Source: Gp6-AA40 sp963741135 (GTDB lineage: Bacteria > Acidobacteriota > Vicinamibacteria > Vicinamibacterales > UBA2999). From it: a DNA stretch of 64,000 nt. The notes under the pieces were generated by a model. That model ran no database searches and was not told the origin of the DNA. It saw only the letters and a program-made list of their open reading frames with translations. The stretch covers positions 806,001 to 870,000 of the forward strand of contig CAVUHC010000006.1 of the NCBI GenBank assembly GCA_963741135.1, written 5' to 3'. The first letter of the stretch is position 1; each line of letters opens with the position of its first letter. The translations under genes were made by a program, and so were the position numbers. This document shows, one piece after another, positions 36,764 through 44,742 of the stretch.

Positions 36764-37343
36764 CGGGGGACTGCTGATCGCGTTCGAAGGGCTCGACCAG
36801 AGCGGCAAGCAGACGCAAGCCGAACTGCTGCGCGATCGGTTGACGTCCGGTGGCTGGCCCGTGCGCCTGCTCTCGTTTCCCGACTATCAGACGGCGATCG
36901 GCATCGAGATCGGACGCGGGCTCCGTGGCGAGCGCGACTACGCTCCAGACGTCATGCAGCTGCTCTACGTGGCAAACCGCTACGAGCGGAAGGCCGAGAT
37001 CGTGCGTGACAAGGAGGCGGGGACGATTCTCGTCTGCGACCGGTACCTCGCGTCCAGCGTGGCCTACGGCGAGGCCCACGGCCTCGACGCCACGTGGCTG
37101 ACCGAGATACAGAAGTATCTGCCGCAGCCCGACATCACGTTCCTGCTCGACATTCCGCCCGACGTGTCGGCTCGGCGCAAGACCGAGGATCGCGACAAGT
37201 ACGAGCGCGATCTGGCGCTGCTCGCGCGGGTCCGCGACAGCTATCTTCGGCAGGCGCAGGCGGGATGGGTGCGGCTCGACGCGACCCGCGATCGAGACGC
37301 GGTTGCAGCGGACGTCTTCGCCGAGGTGCGTACGCGCCTTTAG
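36753..37343 (+). CDS. tmk: thymidylate kinase
   Basis: 196 residues from a TTG that overlaps the end of lysA. The enzyme phosphorylates dTMP to dTDP for DNA synthesis. P-loop FEGLDQSGKQTQ, substrate motif SFPDYQT, DRYLASSVAYGEAHGLD and the LID-like RRKTEDRDKYERD are all present. FEGLDQSGK differs from the common FEGXDGXGK by Gln-Ser, seen in some other tmk enzymes. Co-transcription with lysA is likely. Length is slightly short but complete. Confidence 0.9.
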   Translation: MKASGGLLIAFEGLDQSGKQTQAELLRDRLTSGGWPVRLLSFPDYQTAIGIEIGRGLRGERDYAPDVMQLLYVANRYERKAEIVRDKEAGTILVCDRYLASSVAYGEAHGLDATWLTEIQKYLPQPDITFLLDIPPDVSARRKTEDRDKYERDLALLARVRDSYLRQAQAGWVRLDATRDRDAVAADVFAEVRTRL

Positions 37344-37426
37344 GCCAACTTCTCCAAGAGATGTCCGACCTGGTGTCGATTCAGGTGTCCGTCGTTCGAC
37401 GAATGGCTGGAGGAGAAAACGGTCGT

Positions 37427-37798
37427 ATGAAAAAAAACGTCACTCCGAAGAACGTGGACGAATACCTCGCACGCGTGCCGGAACCCGCTCGCGGCACGTT
37501 GAGCAAGGTTCGGGCGGCGATTCGGTCCGCCGCGCCGCCAGAGGCGACTGAATCCATCAGCTATGGGATGCCGATGTTCAAGTACAAGGGTTTGCTGCTG
37601 GGGTTCGCCGCTTTTTCGAACCATTGCAGCATATTCCCTGGTCCGGCGGTGATCGCGGCGTTCAAAGACGAGCTCGAGGGTTTCGCGACATCAAAGGGCA
37701 CGATCCGATTCCCCGCGGACAAGCCTCTGTCCGCCGCTCTTGTGAAAAAGCTGGTGAAGGCGCGAATCGCGCAGAACGAACGCACGAAGCGACGCTGA
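37427..37798 (+). CDS. DUF1801 (YdhG-like) protein
   Basis: 123 residues from the ATG at 37427, with GGAGG about 12 bases upstream. Motifs: YLARVPEPARGTLSKVRAAIRSAAPPEATESISYGMPMFKYKG and GTIRFPADKPLSAALVKKLVKARI, the hallmark of the small YdhG/Fra-like family, some of whose members have been linked to iron delivery. The exact role is not known here. No operon partner; tmk ends 83 bases upstream. Confidence 0.87.
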   Translation: MKKNVTPKNVDEYLARVPEPARGTLSKVRAAIRSAAPPEATESISYGMPMFKYKGLLLGFAAFSNHCSIFPGPAVIAAFKDELEGFATSKGTIRFPADKPLSAALVKKLVKARIAQNERTKRR

Positions 37799-37842
37799 TC
37801 GGCCGCGTGTCGCCCGGCCGCCAGGGCCCTGGTATGGCCGTT

Positions 37843-37885
37843 ATTGCTTGACGTGCGTTGACATTGCTTGACGCGCATTCTTGAC
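37843..37885. repeat. short tandem repeat with TTGAC words
   Basis: ATTGCTTGACGTGCGTTGAC is followed by ATTGCTTGACGCGCATTCTTGAC: two related 20-mers each holding TTGAC. It could be a set of -35-like boxes, but the spacing does not make a clear promoter. Confidence 0.45.
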
Positions 37886-38066
37886 ATGCGCTTCGCGATG
37901 GGCTGATCATCCAAGCTCTGCCGAGCCTGGCCCGATCCATGCGGTGCGAGCCAGGCTCTCGGTAGGGGTCCATGTGATCTCGAAGGACCGCGTCAAGCTT
38001 CCGATCATCGACCACTGCAGGACGGAAACCCGGATTGGAAATGCAGTCCGAGTAAGGAGAACCACG

Positions 38067-38504
38067 ATGCGCAGGCTGGTTTTCGCGCTCCTGTTTGGTC
38101 TCGTTCTCGTTCCCTTGCCCGTGCACGCCCAGAGCGTGACTCTCACAGTCTGCAACATGGGCAAGGTGGACATCGACGTGTTCGTCTCACTGTCCAACTC
38201 GCACATCCGCCCTGCTACCTGCGTGGCTGTCGCCGAGAGCTCAGGCGCAATGGAACCGGCTTATGTGGGACTTGCGTTTACCGACGCCCGGGGCCAGTGG
38301 GGTGCCGCCCGCAGGTTCGACGGCGTTCCCTACATGGGGGTCAAGAACTTCCCCGTGGCTACCATCCATGCGCAACCTCGGTTCAATAACCGCTTTTCGA
38401 GTGCCAGCTGCCCGGTAGATTTCGCGCGGTGTCTCCTTGCCCTGGCCAGACCCGCCGAGGACCCGGCCGGCGGATCCGCGGTCGCGCTGAAATTACGCCC
38501 GTAG
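38067..38504 (+). CDS. small exported protein of unknown function
   Basis: 145 residues from the ATG at 38067, preceded by a strong TAAGGAG at ideal spacing. Signal peptide at about 1-22 (LVFALLFGLVLVPLPVHA). The mature part begins VTLTVCNMGKVDIDVFVSLS, which recalls DUF1036-like periplasmic proteins; it has four Cys residues that could pair. I do not recognise the family with confidence. Its stop overlaps the end of comF by 12 bases on the opposite strand. Confidence 0.7.
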   Translation: MRRLVFALLFGLVLVPLPVHAQSVTLTVCNMGKVDIDVFVSLSNSHIRPATCVAVAESSGAMEPAYVGLAFTDARGQWGAARRFDGVPYMGVKNFPVATIHAQPRFNNRFSSASCPVDFARCLLALARPAEDPAGGSAVALKLRP

Positions 38505-39116
38505 ATCGGCGATCGCGACGGTTAGCGCTCGCACTTCACGAACACCCGCCCTCTTCAACATGTTCGCGCACGCATTCAACGTCGCTCCCGTTGTTCTCAC
38601 ATCGTCAACGAGAACGACGATGCGGTCGTCGATGGGGGAGGCCCACGGCGAGATGACGAACGCCCTGTGGACGTTGGTGCGGCGCGACCGCGCCGGCAAT
38701 GCCATCTGCGGCGGCGTCCATCGCGACCGCCACAGCGCGTTTACGACCGGGCGGTCCAGCTCTTTCGCGAGATCCGCGGCCTGGTTGAATCCCCGTGTCA
38801 GGCGTCGCCAGGGATGCAGCGGCACGGGTATCACGTAGTCCGCACCATCCAGCAGCGCCGCACCTGCCTCGCGCATCAAACTTCCAAGAGGCGGCGCCAG
38901 TGACCGCCGTCCTTCGTACTTGTATGCGTGGATGATGTCGCGCAGCGCCCCTTCGTAGTGCCCTCCGGCCGCGCCGACCGTGATCGCGGCGTCGCTCCAT
39001 GGCGGAGGAGGCAGGCGGCTGACGGCGCCCCAGCAGAGCGGGCAGACGCAGCCGCGTGACGGCTCGTCAAGGGGATGGCCGCACGCCGCGCATGATGGCG
39101 CGAGCGCGGCGGCCAC
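38493..39116 (-). CDS. comF: ComF-family phosphoribosyltransferase-like protein
   Basis: 207 residues from a GTG at 39116; the frame stays open upstream but crosses rsfS. A zinc ribbon (CAACGHPLDEPSRGCVCPLC) is followed by a PRTase fold with YKYEGRRSLAPPLGSL, PVPLHPWRRLTRGFNQAADLA and the PRPP-loop motif VVLVDDVRTTGATL. In naturally competent bacteria ComF is needed for DNA uptake; here it is the last gene after rsfS and may have the same role with dprA nearby. Confidence 0.88.
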   Translation of the reverse strand: MAAALAPSCAACGHPLDEPSRGCVCPLCWGAVSRLPPPPWSDAAITVGAAGGHYEGALRDIIHAYKYEGRRSLAPPLGSLMREAGAALLDGADYVIPVPLHPWRRLTRGFNQAADLAKELDRPVVNALWRSRWTPPQMALPARSRRTNVHRAFVISPWASPIDDRIVVLVDDVRTTGATLNACANMLKRAGVREVRALTVAIADLRA

Positions 39117-39124
39117 CAGGGCGT

Positions 39125-39547
39125 CTACCCCTCGTCGGAGAATTCGTAGCGCTCGGCGCTGCCCCAGAGCCGCTCGAGGTCGTAGAAGGCGCGGCACTCG
39201 CGGCTGAACACGTGCACGACGAAGTTGAAGTAGTCGAGAAGGATCCACTGCGATTGCTCGATGCCCTCGGCCATATGCGGTCGCTCGCCGAACTCGGTTC
39301 TCAGCGTCTCCTGCACCCCGTCGGCAGTCGCATTGATCTGGCGCGGGTTCGTGCCGCTGCAGATCACGAAGAAGTCAGTGAAGCCGCCCGCCTTCCGCAG
39401 GTCGAGCACAACGATATCGATTGCTTTCTTGTCGAGCGCCGCGCGCACCGCGCCCGCCACGCTCTTCGGAAATCTCGGCGGCGTTTTCTTCCTCGTCGCA
39501 GCCGTCGTCGCGACGCTCTTCGTTTTCAAGCCGCTACTTTTCGTCAT
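39125..39547 (-). CDS. rsfS: ribosomal silencing factor RsfS
   Basis: 140 residues. RsfS binds ribosomal protein uL14 and blocks joining of the subunits when nutrients are scarce. The RsfS/Iojap domain is at about 30-135: KKAIDIVVLDLRKAGGFTDFFVICSGTNPRQINA, HMAEGIEQSQWILLDYFNFVVHVFS. A Lys-rich 25-residue N-terminal extension precedes it. The start overlaps nadD by 14 bases, so it is in the rplU-rpmA-obgE-nadD operon. Confidence 0.94.
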   Translation of the reverse strand: MTKSSGLKTKSVATTAATRKKTPPRFPKSVAGAVRAALDKKAIDIVVLDLRKAGGFTDFFVICSGTNPRQINATADGVQETLRTEFGERPHMAEGIEQSQWILLDYFNFVVHVFSRECRAFYDLERLWGSAERYEFSDEG

Positions 39548-40211
39548 GCAAGTCGTCTACCGCTCCATACAAGTGGTGTTTGAGGATATGCCGTGCGACG
39601 GGTGTGGGAACGAGATCGTCAATCGGCTGCGCCGCGGCGAGCCGCTCTCGAATCGCGGTGGAGGAGACATCGTGCGTCTGCGCTTCCACCAGGAAAATGC
39701 GAGTGGGCCCATCGACAATGCTTTCGCGGTGCGGCGCGCCGCACAGGCGCGCGAGTAGCTGCGGCGTGCGGGCGGCCGCGGTCTCGATCGTCGTCCCGGG
39801 CCTGGCGATGACCACGAAGTGCGCGAGGTCGAGGAAGGAAGGGAAGCCGTACCACGCGGCAATTTCCGCAAACGCATCGGTGCCCAGAATGAAGAAAAGC
39901 TGCGATGCGCGCCAGCCCTCCGCGTGGAGCGAACGCAAGGTGTCTGCGGTGTATGACGGTCCCTGCCGGACGAGCTCCATGTCCGAGACGCGATACGCAT
40001 CGCGTCCCGCGATGGCCAGCGAGACCAGTGCGAAGCGGTGGTACACCGAGGCGCGCGGATCGATGGGCCGGTGCGGCGGGTCGTGCGCGGGAATCAGCAG
40101 GATTGCATCGAGCGACAACGCGGCGCATGCCGCGTCGCCCGCATCGAGATGGCCGAGATGAATCGGATCAAAGGTGCCGCCGAGGATGCCGAGACGCCGC
40201 GCGCCCCTCAT
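39534..40211 (-). CDS. nadD: nicotinate-nucleotide adenylyltransferase
   Basis: 225 residues from the ATG at 40211, whose ATGA overlaps the obgE stop. It forms nicotinate adenine dinucleotide in NAD synthesis. Nucleotidyltransferase signature GILGGTFDPIHLGHL near residue 8, then LLIPAHDPPHRP, FILGTDAFAEIAAWY and the C-terminal THDVSSTAIRERLA motif. Standard length. Coupled to obgE and rsfS in the expected order. Confidence 0.94.
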   Translation of the reverse strand: MRGARRLGILGGTFDPIHLGHLDAGDAACAALSLDAILLIPAHDPPHRPIDPRASVYHRFALVSLAIAGRDAYRVSDMELVRQGPSYTADTLRSLHAEGWRASQLFFILGTDAFAEIAAWYGFPSFLDLAHFVVIARPGTTIETAAARTPQLLARLCGAPHRESIVDGPTRIFLVEAQTHDVSSTAIRERLAAAQPIDDLVPTPVARHILKHHLYGAVDDLHDEK

Positions 40212-41296
40212 GCGTCGCGCGGGGTCCGCTTCGCCGCCACGAGCCAGTCGTCGTCGGGTTGTTCCGCAGCCGGGGGCGGCACGGCGCGGACGGCGACAAT
40301 CTGACGCCACGCTGCTTCCAGCAGGTCGTCGAGCCCGGTGCCCGCCACCGCCGAGATCTGGAAGAACGGCAGGTCCAGTGCTCGGACGTGGCGTTCGAGC
40401 GCTTCGACGCGCGACGGATCGTCAACCGCGTCCATCTTGGTCGCCGCCACGAGCTGCGGCTTCGCCGCCACCTTGGCATCGAAGAGCCGCAGCTCCTCCA
40501 CGATCGTGTCGAAGTCCTGCACCGGGTCGCGGCCCGACGCGCCGGAGACGTCCACGAGGTGCACGAGGACCTTGGTCCGCTCGATGTGGCGAAGGAACTG
40601 ATGCCCCAGGCCGTGACCCGTGTGCGCGCCCTCGATCAGACCTGGCACGTCGGCCGCCACGAAGCTGCGATCGTCGCCGAGCCGGACGACGCCCAGGTTG
40701 GGAGAAAGCGTGGTGAAGGGGTAGTCGGCGATCTTCGGGCGTGCTGCGGAGATGCGTGAGATCAGCGTGGACTTGCCGGCGTTCGGGAACCCGACGATGC
40801 CGACGTCCGCGATCAGCTTCAACTGGAGACGGAGGAACCGTTCCTCGCCGGCCACGCCCGGCTCGGTGCGCCGCGGCGCGCGGTTCGTCGAGGAGACGAA
40901 TCGTGCGTTGCCGCGTCCGCCGCGGCCGCCCTTCGCCACGAGCACGCGCTGGCCTTCCTCGATCAGGTCCGCCATCGGCGTCACCTCGCCTGACGTCGGA
41001 TCCTTCTGGAAAACGAGCGTGCCGATCGGCACGGGAATCTCGAGATCGTATGCGGTCTGGCCCGTTTTGTTCGCGCCCTGTCCGTGATGTCCGCCCTTCG
41101 CCTCGAATTCGGGGTGAAAGCGGAAATCGATCAGCGTGTTCTTTGTGAGAGTGGCGACGATGAAGACGGATCCGCCCGTGCCGCCGTCGCCGCCATCAGG
41201 GCCGCCGCGCGGAACGAACTTCTCGCGGCGGAAACTCAGACAACCCCGGCCGCCATCGCCGGCGGTGACGTGGATGTCCACCTCGTCGACGAACAT
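40208..41296 (-). CDS. obgE: GTPase Obg/CgtA
   Basis: 362 residues. An essential GTPase that helps mature the large ribosomal subunit and links to stress control. OBG fold at 1-158 (FVDEVDIHVTAGDGGRGCLSFRREKFVPRGGPDGGDGG), G1 GFPNAGKSTLI, switch I DYPFTTLSPNLGVV, DVPGLIEGAHTGHGLG, and the NKxD-type motif as ATKMD, which is a known variant of Obg. No long C-terminal OCT domain; the tail is short (AEQPDDDWLVAAKRTPRDA). A GGCGGGTCT palindrome lies just upstream. Confidence 0.95.
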   Translation of the reverse strand: MFVDEVDIHVTAGDGGRGCLSFRREKFVPRGGPDGGDGGTGGSVFIVATLTKNTLIDFRFHPEFEAKGGHHGQGANKTGQTAYDLEIPVPIGTLVFQKDPTSGEVTPMADLIEEGQRVLVAKGGRGGRGNARFVSSTNRAPRRTEPGVAGEERFLRLQLKLIADVGIVGFPNAGKSTLISRISAARPKIADYPFTTLSPNLGVVRLGDDRSFVAADVPGLIEGAHTGHGLGHQFLRHIERTKVLVHLVDVSGASGRDPVQDFDTIVEELRLFDAKVAAKPQLVAATKMDAVDDPSRVEALERHVRALDLPFFQISAVAGTGLDDLLEAAWRQIVAVRAVPPPAAEQPDDDWLVAAKRTPRDA

Positions 41297-41332
41297 TCTG
41301 TAATCAGTATAGGGGTTGTCGGGACTGGCGAG

Positions 41333-41352
41333 GGCGGGTCTAAAGACCCGCC
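41333..41352. repeat. GGCGGGTC palindrome in the rpmA-obgE gap
   Basis: GGCGGGTC-TAAA-GACCCGCC, perfect eight-base arms, in the spacer between rpmA and obgE. It may form an mRNA hairpin inside the operon. Confidence 0.9.
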
Positions 41353-41376
41353 TCTACACGTCGATCTGCTGACGAA

Positions 41377-41634
41377 CTACTCGACTGGAACGACGGAGAT
41401 ACGACGGCCGTGCTGGCCATGGTCTTCGAATCGAACCTTGCCGCCGATTTTCGCGAACAGCGTGTGGTCTTTGCCGAGACCCACGTTCAGCCCCGGTTCG
41501 AAGCGGCGTCCCTTCTGACGGACGAGGATCGAGCCGCCGGTGACGAGCACGCCGTCGTGGCGCTTGACTCCAAGACGCTGCGAGTTGCTGTCGCGGCCGT
41601 TGCGTGAGCTGCCCTGTCCCTTTTTATGAGCCAT
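41377..41634 (-). CDS. rpmA: 50S ribosomal protein bL27
   Basis: 85 residues. bL27 reaches the peptidyl-transferase centre of the ribosome. Sequence MAHKKGQGSSRNGRDSNSQ, RLGVKRHDGVLVTGGSILVRQKG and KIGGKVRFED is typical. No N-terminal extension, so it is not the cleaved form seen in Firmicutes. It is in the rplU-rpmA-obgE order seen across bacteria. Confidence 0.97.
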   Translation of the reverse strand: MAHKKGQGSSRNGRDSNSQRLGVKRHDGVLVTGGSILVRQKGRRFEPGLNVGLGKDHTLFAKIGGKVRFEDHGQHGRRISVVPVE

Positions 41635-41648
41635 GTCTATTTCCTATT

Positions 41649-41707
41649 CGCCGGGTGTGAAGACCCGGCGCTACGTTCGTCGTAGAGGCTGACCTTCAGG
41701 TCCGCCT
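41649..41707. repeat. two palindromes in the rplU-rpmA gap
   Basis: 41649-41670 (CGCCGGGT and ACCCGGCG arms) and 41686-41707 (AGGCTGACCT-TC-AGGTCCGCCT, one mismatch) separated by a CTACGTTCGTCGTAG stretch. The second unit overlaps the rplU stop codon by two bases, so it is transcribed. Confidence 0.88.
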
Positions 41708-42020
41708 ACATCTGGATGTCAGTGATCCGCACGCGTGTGAAGATGCTCCGATGGCCGCGTGTCTTGCGGAACCCTTTGCGGCGCTTCTTCTTGAACACGC
41801 GCAGTTTCGGGCCGCGCGACTCACCGTCCACCACGCCAATCACCTTCGCGTTGGCGACGAACGGCGCGCCTGCGACGATGTCGCCCGCATCCTTCTCGAC
41901 GAGCAGCACCTGCTCACACGTGAACTCGGAGCCGAGCTCGCCGGGGGGGCCGTCGACTTCGATGATGGCGCCCGGCGAAACTTTTACCTGGCGGCCACGG
42001 GTCTGAATGATCGCGTACAC
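41706..42020 (-). CDS. rplU: 50S ribosomal protein bL21
   Basis: 104 residues, full length. bL21 binds 23S rRNA. Motifs: MYAIIQTRGRQVKVSPGAIIEVD, FTCEQVLLVEKDAGDIVAGAPFV, and the C-terminal VFKKKRRKGFRKTRGHRSIFTRVRI. First gene of the rplU-rpmA-obgE-nadD-rsfS-comF group. A GGCGGACCT palindrome lies upstream of it in the gap with the lipoprotein gene. Confidence 0.97.
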   Translation of the reverse strand: MYAIIQTRGRQVKVSPGAIIEVDGPPGELGSEFTCEQVLLVEKDAGDIVAGAPFVANAKVIGVVDGESRGPKLRVFKKKRRKGFRKTRGHRSIFTRVRITDIQM

Positions 42021-42123
42021 GGTCGTCCCTCAGCTGTGATGGTATGGCCGGCCAAAACTGGACTGGCGCAAAGGACTTAGCTTAACAGGCTGGCAGCTGG
42101 CCTGACAAGGCCCGTCGGTCTAG

Positions 42124-42144
42124 AGGCGGACCTCAGGTCCGCCT
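42124..42144. repeat. GGCGGACCT palindrome upstream of rplU
   Basis: AGGCGGACCT-C-AGGTCCGCCT, perfect ten-base arms. It stands three bases after the lipoprotein gene's stop on that strand and could terminate or stabilise its mRNA. Confidence 0.93.
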
Positions 42145-42147
42145 GGA

Positions 42148-43011
42148 TTACTGGAGGAGAACGCGCGTTCCCTTGATCTTTTGGCTGCTCAGCGTGCTCA
42201 GGAAGCTCGGGATCAGTCGATCCATCAATTCGAAATAAGACGAGAGCGCCGGTGTACTTTGATTGGCGTTATACAGGATCTCTTCGCGGAAGTTTTCCGA
42301 GTGCATCACGGTCCCTGTGCGGCCATCGATGAAGATGAACTTCGGCTGCAGGATGTAGCCCTTCCGTTCCATGTACGTCCTTACCGGCACTACGCGGCGG
42401 CGGCCGAACGAGTCGTACACCTCTTCCTCGCGCTGGACGATGCCGGAGCGCGCGTGCGGGGTGAACATGACGGTTCCCGTCACGATCAGCGGATTCTGAT
42501 ATTCCTCGCCGATCTTCTTCCAGTACTCCACGTCGGCGAAGACGTGCTCGTACGGCTCGAGGTCCTTGGCGTCCTTGATTGGAGCTGCTTTTTCTGACGT
42601 CGCCTGTTGCGGGGGCTCACCCTTGGGCTCGGCCTTCGACTCCGGCTTCCCCTCGGAGGCCGCTTCGGTCTTGCTCGATTCGGTGTTCGCCTCGGGAGCG
42701 GAATCCTCTGTTGCCACTTCCATCAGCGGAAGGACGTCGGTGTCGATGACGCGCAGCTCGGACTTGGTGCGCAGCTGGCTGCGCAGGAGCCGTGTCGTCT
42801 CCAGGTTTCCGTCGACATCGTCGGTCCCGCCGGCAAGAAACCCGGCGACCAGCACGCGCTGGAACGCCGACACGTCCAGCTTCGGCTTGATCGGCGTCTC
42901 GATCGGAATCTCGTAGTAGTTCGTGCAGCCGGCAATCAGCAGGATTGCCGCGAGGCTACTAAGGATTCGGGTCCGGGGCGTCCTGGCTGTCCTTGCGAGT
43001 CGTCCGGTCAT
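42148..43011 (-). CDS. lipoprotein of unknown function
   Basis: 287 residues. Lipobox in LAAILLIAGCTNYYEIP. The first mature part (FQRVLVAGFLAGGTDDVDGNLETTRLLRSQLRTKSELRVIDTD) recalls the beta-alpha start of TolB/CsgG-like proteins. A charged Glu/Lys/Pro linker (about 110-150) precedes a C-terminal domain with VTGTVMFTPHARSGIVQREEEV and FIFIDGRTGTVMHSENF. The last domain resembles curli-assembly-like lipoproteins, but that is weak. It overlaps the TPR gene by 53 bases, so the two are translationally close. Confidence 0.7.
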   Translation of the reverse strand: MTGRLARTARTPRTRILSSLAAILLIAGCTNYYEIPIETPIKPKLDVSAFQRVLVAGFLAGGTDDVDGNLETTRLLRSQLRTKSELRVIDTDVLPLMEVATEDSAPEANTESSKTEAASEGKPESKAEPKGEPPQQATSEKAAPIKDAKDLEPYEHVFADVEYWKKIGEEYQNPLIVTGTVMFTPHARSGIVQREEEVYDSFGRRRVVPVRTYMERKGYILQPKFIFIDGRTGTVMHSENFREEILYNANQSTPALSSYFELMDRLIPSFLSTLSSQKIKGTRVLLQ

Positions 43012-43333
43012 TGATTTCCTTGAAGAGCTCGTAGTTCTGTTTGATCAGCGCGTTATTCGGTTCGAGCTCCAGCGCTTTTTCATACGCCACTCGCGCTTTT
43101 TCGAGATCACCCTCGTGCTCGTACGCAATGGCGAGATTGTTCAGCGCCTCGGCATATTTCGGGTCGATCTGAGAGGCGCGCTCCCACCGGTAAATCGCTT
43201 CGCGCCAGAGGCCTCGCTGCGCGACCGCGATACCGAACTCCACCTGTTTCTTCGCATCCGATCGCGCATCCGCCGCCAATGGCGCCGCGGCGGCGCTCAG
43301 GACGAAAAAAGCGGACAGTAACCGGATGCGCAT
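42959..43333 (-). CDS. exported TPR-repeat protein
   Basis: 124 residues from the ATG at 43333, with a signal peptide (LLSAFFVLSAAAAPLAADA). About 40-110 hold two TPR units (LWREAIYRWERASQIDPKYAEALNNLAIAYEHEG and DLEKARVAYEKALELEPNN). TPRs mediate protein contacts; the partner may be the lipoprotein encoded just downstream and overlapping. An ATG at 43357 would extend it by eight residues. Confidence 0.83.
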   Translation of the reverse strand: MRIRLLSAFFVLSAAAAPLAADARSDAKKQVEFGIAVAQRGLWREAIYRWERASQIDPKYAEALNNLAIAYEHEGDLEKARVAYEKALELEPNNALIKQNYELFKEINDRTTRKDSQDAPDPNP

Positions 43334-43581
43334 GCCGAAGTGCCTCACTATAGTCACCGCTCACGCGGGGCGCAAGCGCTTTGACTCTCAATAGCTTAGT
43401 CCTGATGAGCAAGCCATGTGCCATGGCACGCGCTCGGAAAAGCCACGTTTACGCAGACATTTCGGTCGAGACCTGTCCCCGTACTTTCAGTCCATGTCCA
43501 CTGTTTCGCATCACGTGTGCGGGAACTGACGCGATATAATCCCGTTGAGGTCGGGTGCACGGTGCAATTCGAGGTTGCGCC

Positions 43582-44607
43582 ATGACGCCCGACGACGCCG
43601 TCGCTCTTTCCTTCGCTTCCGCAGCTGATCTCCCTCGCGTCGGTCTCGGCGACCGATTGCGCGCCGACGATCCCAATCTGCTCGAACTCGCCCATTCGCT
43701 GAGGTCGCACGCACAGGCCGTGCGCGCGGACGCGCGGACGCGCGGGATCCGAGTCATCGCGTGGAACGAGCCCGCATTTCCCGCAGCGCTCCTGACGCTG
43801 ACAGACCTTCCGCCGGCGCTCTGGTATCACGGACGGCTTGAGGCCCTCGACGACGTGGCTGTCGCGATCGTTGGCTCGCGCGCCGCATCCGTCGTCGCCA
43901 TCGAAACCGCAAGCCGCATCGCGGCGGACCTCGCTTCACGCGGCATCACCGTTGTCAGCGGGCTCGCGCGTGGCGTCGACTCCTCTGCGCATCGCGGGGC
44001 GATCCAGACCGGCCGCACGGCAGCCGTGCTCGGTTCGGGCGTCGATCGCATCTACCCGCCCGAACACGCACCGCTCGCCGCAGAGATATCGGCGCGCGGC
44101 GTCGTCATCAGCGAGTACCCGCCGGGTATGCCGCCGCTCCAGCATCACTTTCCCCAGCGCAACCGTTTGATCAGCGGACTGTCGCGCGCGGTCGTGGTGA
44201 TCGAGGCCACGGAGAAGTCAGGCTCGCTGATTACCGCCGCCTGCGCGCTCGAACAAGGTCGTGAAGTGATGGCGGTGCCGGGCAATGTGCTCAGCGGCCG
44301 GAGCCGGGGCGCGCACGCCCTCATTCGCGACGGAGCAAAGATTGTCGAGTGTGCGGACGATATCGTAGATGAGCTCTTCCCGCAGATGGCCGCGTCGGCC
44401 GCGTCGCGAAGCGAGGTAAGTGCCAGACCATCAGCTGTTTCCGTAGATCCCGTACTTCGCCGAATGGAAGTCGGACAGCCCTACGACGTGGACGATCTGA
44501 CAATGCTCTCAGGCCTTGAAAGCGTGAAGTTACTGTCGCGGCTGATCGACCTCGAACTGCAGGGTCGGGTGCGCCGAGTCGGCGGTGGCCGTTTCATGCG
44601 CTCGTAA
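43582..44607 (+). CDS. dprA: DNA-processing protein DprA
   Basis: 341 residues from the ATG at 43582; an upstream ATG at 43555 is possible. DprA loads RecA onto incoming single-stranded DNA in transformation. The Rossmann-like core shows VAIVGSRAASVVAIETASRIAADLA, VVSGLARGVDSSAHRGAI, GSGVDRIYPPEH, FPQRNRLISGLSRAVVVIEA and GREVMAVPGN. A C-terminal winged-helix part (VGQPYDVDDLTMLSGLE) is present. It is the first gene of the dprA-topA-trmFO-xerC set. Confidence 0.94.
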   Translation: MTPDDAVALSFASAADLPRVGLGDRLRADDPNLLELAHSLRSHAQAVRADARTRGIRVIAWNEPAFPAALLTLTDLPPALWYHGRLEALDDVAVAIVGSRAASVVAIETASRIAADLASRGITVVSGLARGVDSSAHRGAIQTGRTAAVLGSGVDRIYPPEHAPLAAEISARGVVISEYPPGMPPLQHHFPQRNRLISGLSRAVVVIEATEKSGSLITAACALEQGREVMAVPGNVLSGRSRGAHALIRDGAKIVECADDIVDELFPQMAASAASRSEVSARPSAVSVDPVLRRMEVGQPYDVDDLTMLSGLESVKLLSRLIDLELQGRVRRVGGGRFMRS

Positions 44608-44661
44608 TGAACGTGCTAGTGTGAAATGCAATTACCGGGGGCGTAACTCCGGCAATCGTGA

Positions 44662-44683
44662 CGGCCGCGCGTTGTCGCGGCCG
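44662..44683. terminator. GC-rich hairpin between dprA and topA
   Basis: CGGCCGCG and CGCGGCCG pair perfectly around a six-base loop. No T-run follows, so it may be an attenuator or structural element instead of a strong terminator. Confidence 0.45.
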
Positions 44684-44742
44684 CGTAACCGAGTTGGTGG
44701 CTTGTTGTGAATCGAGTCCAATCAGTCCGAACCGTCCACTAG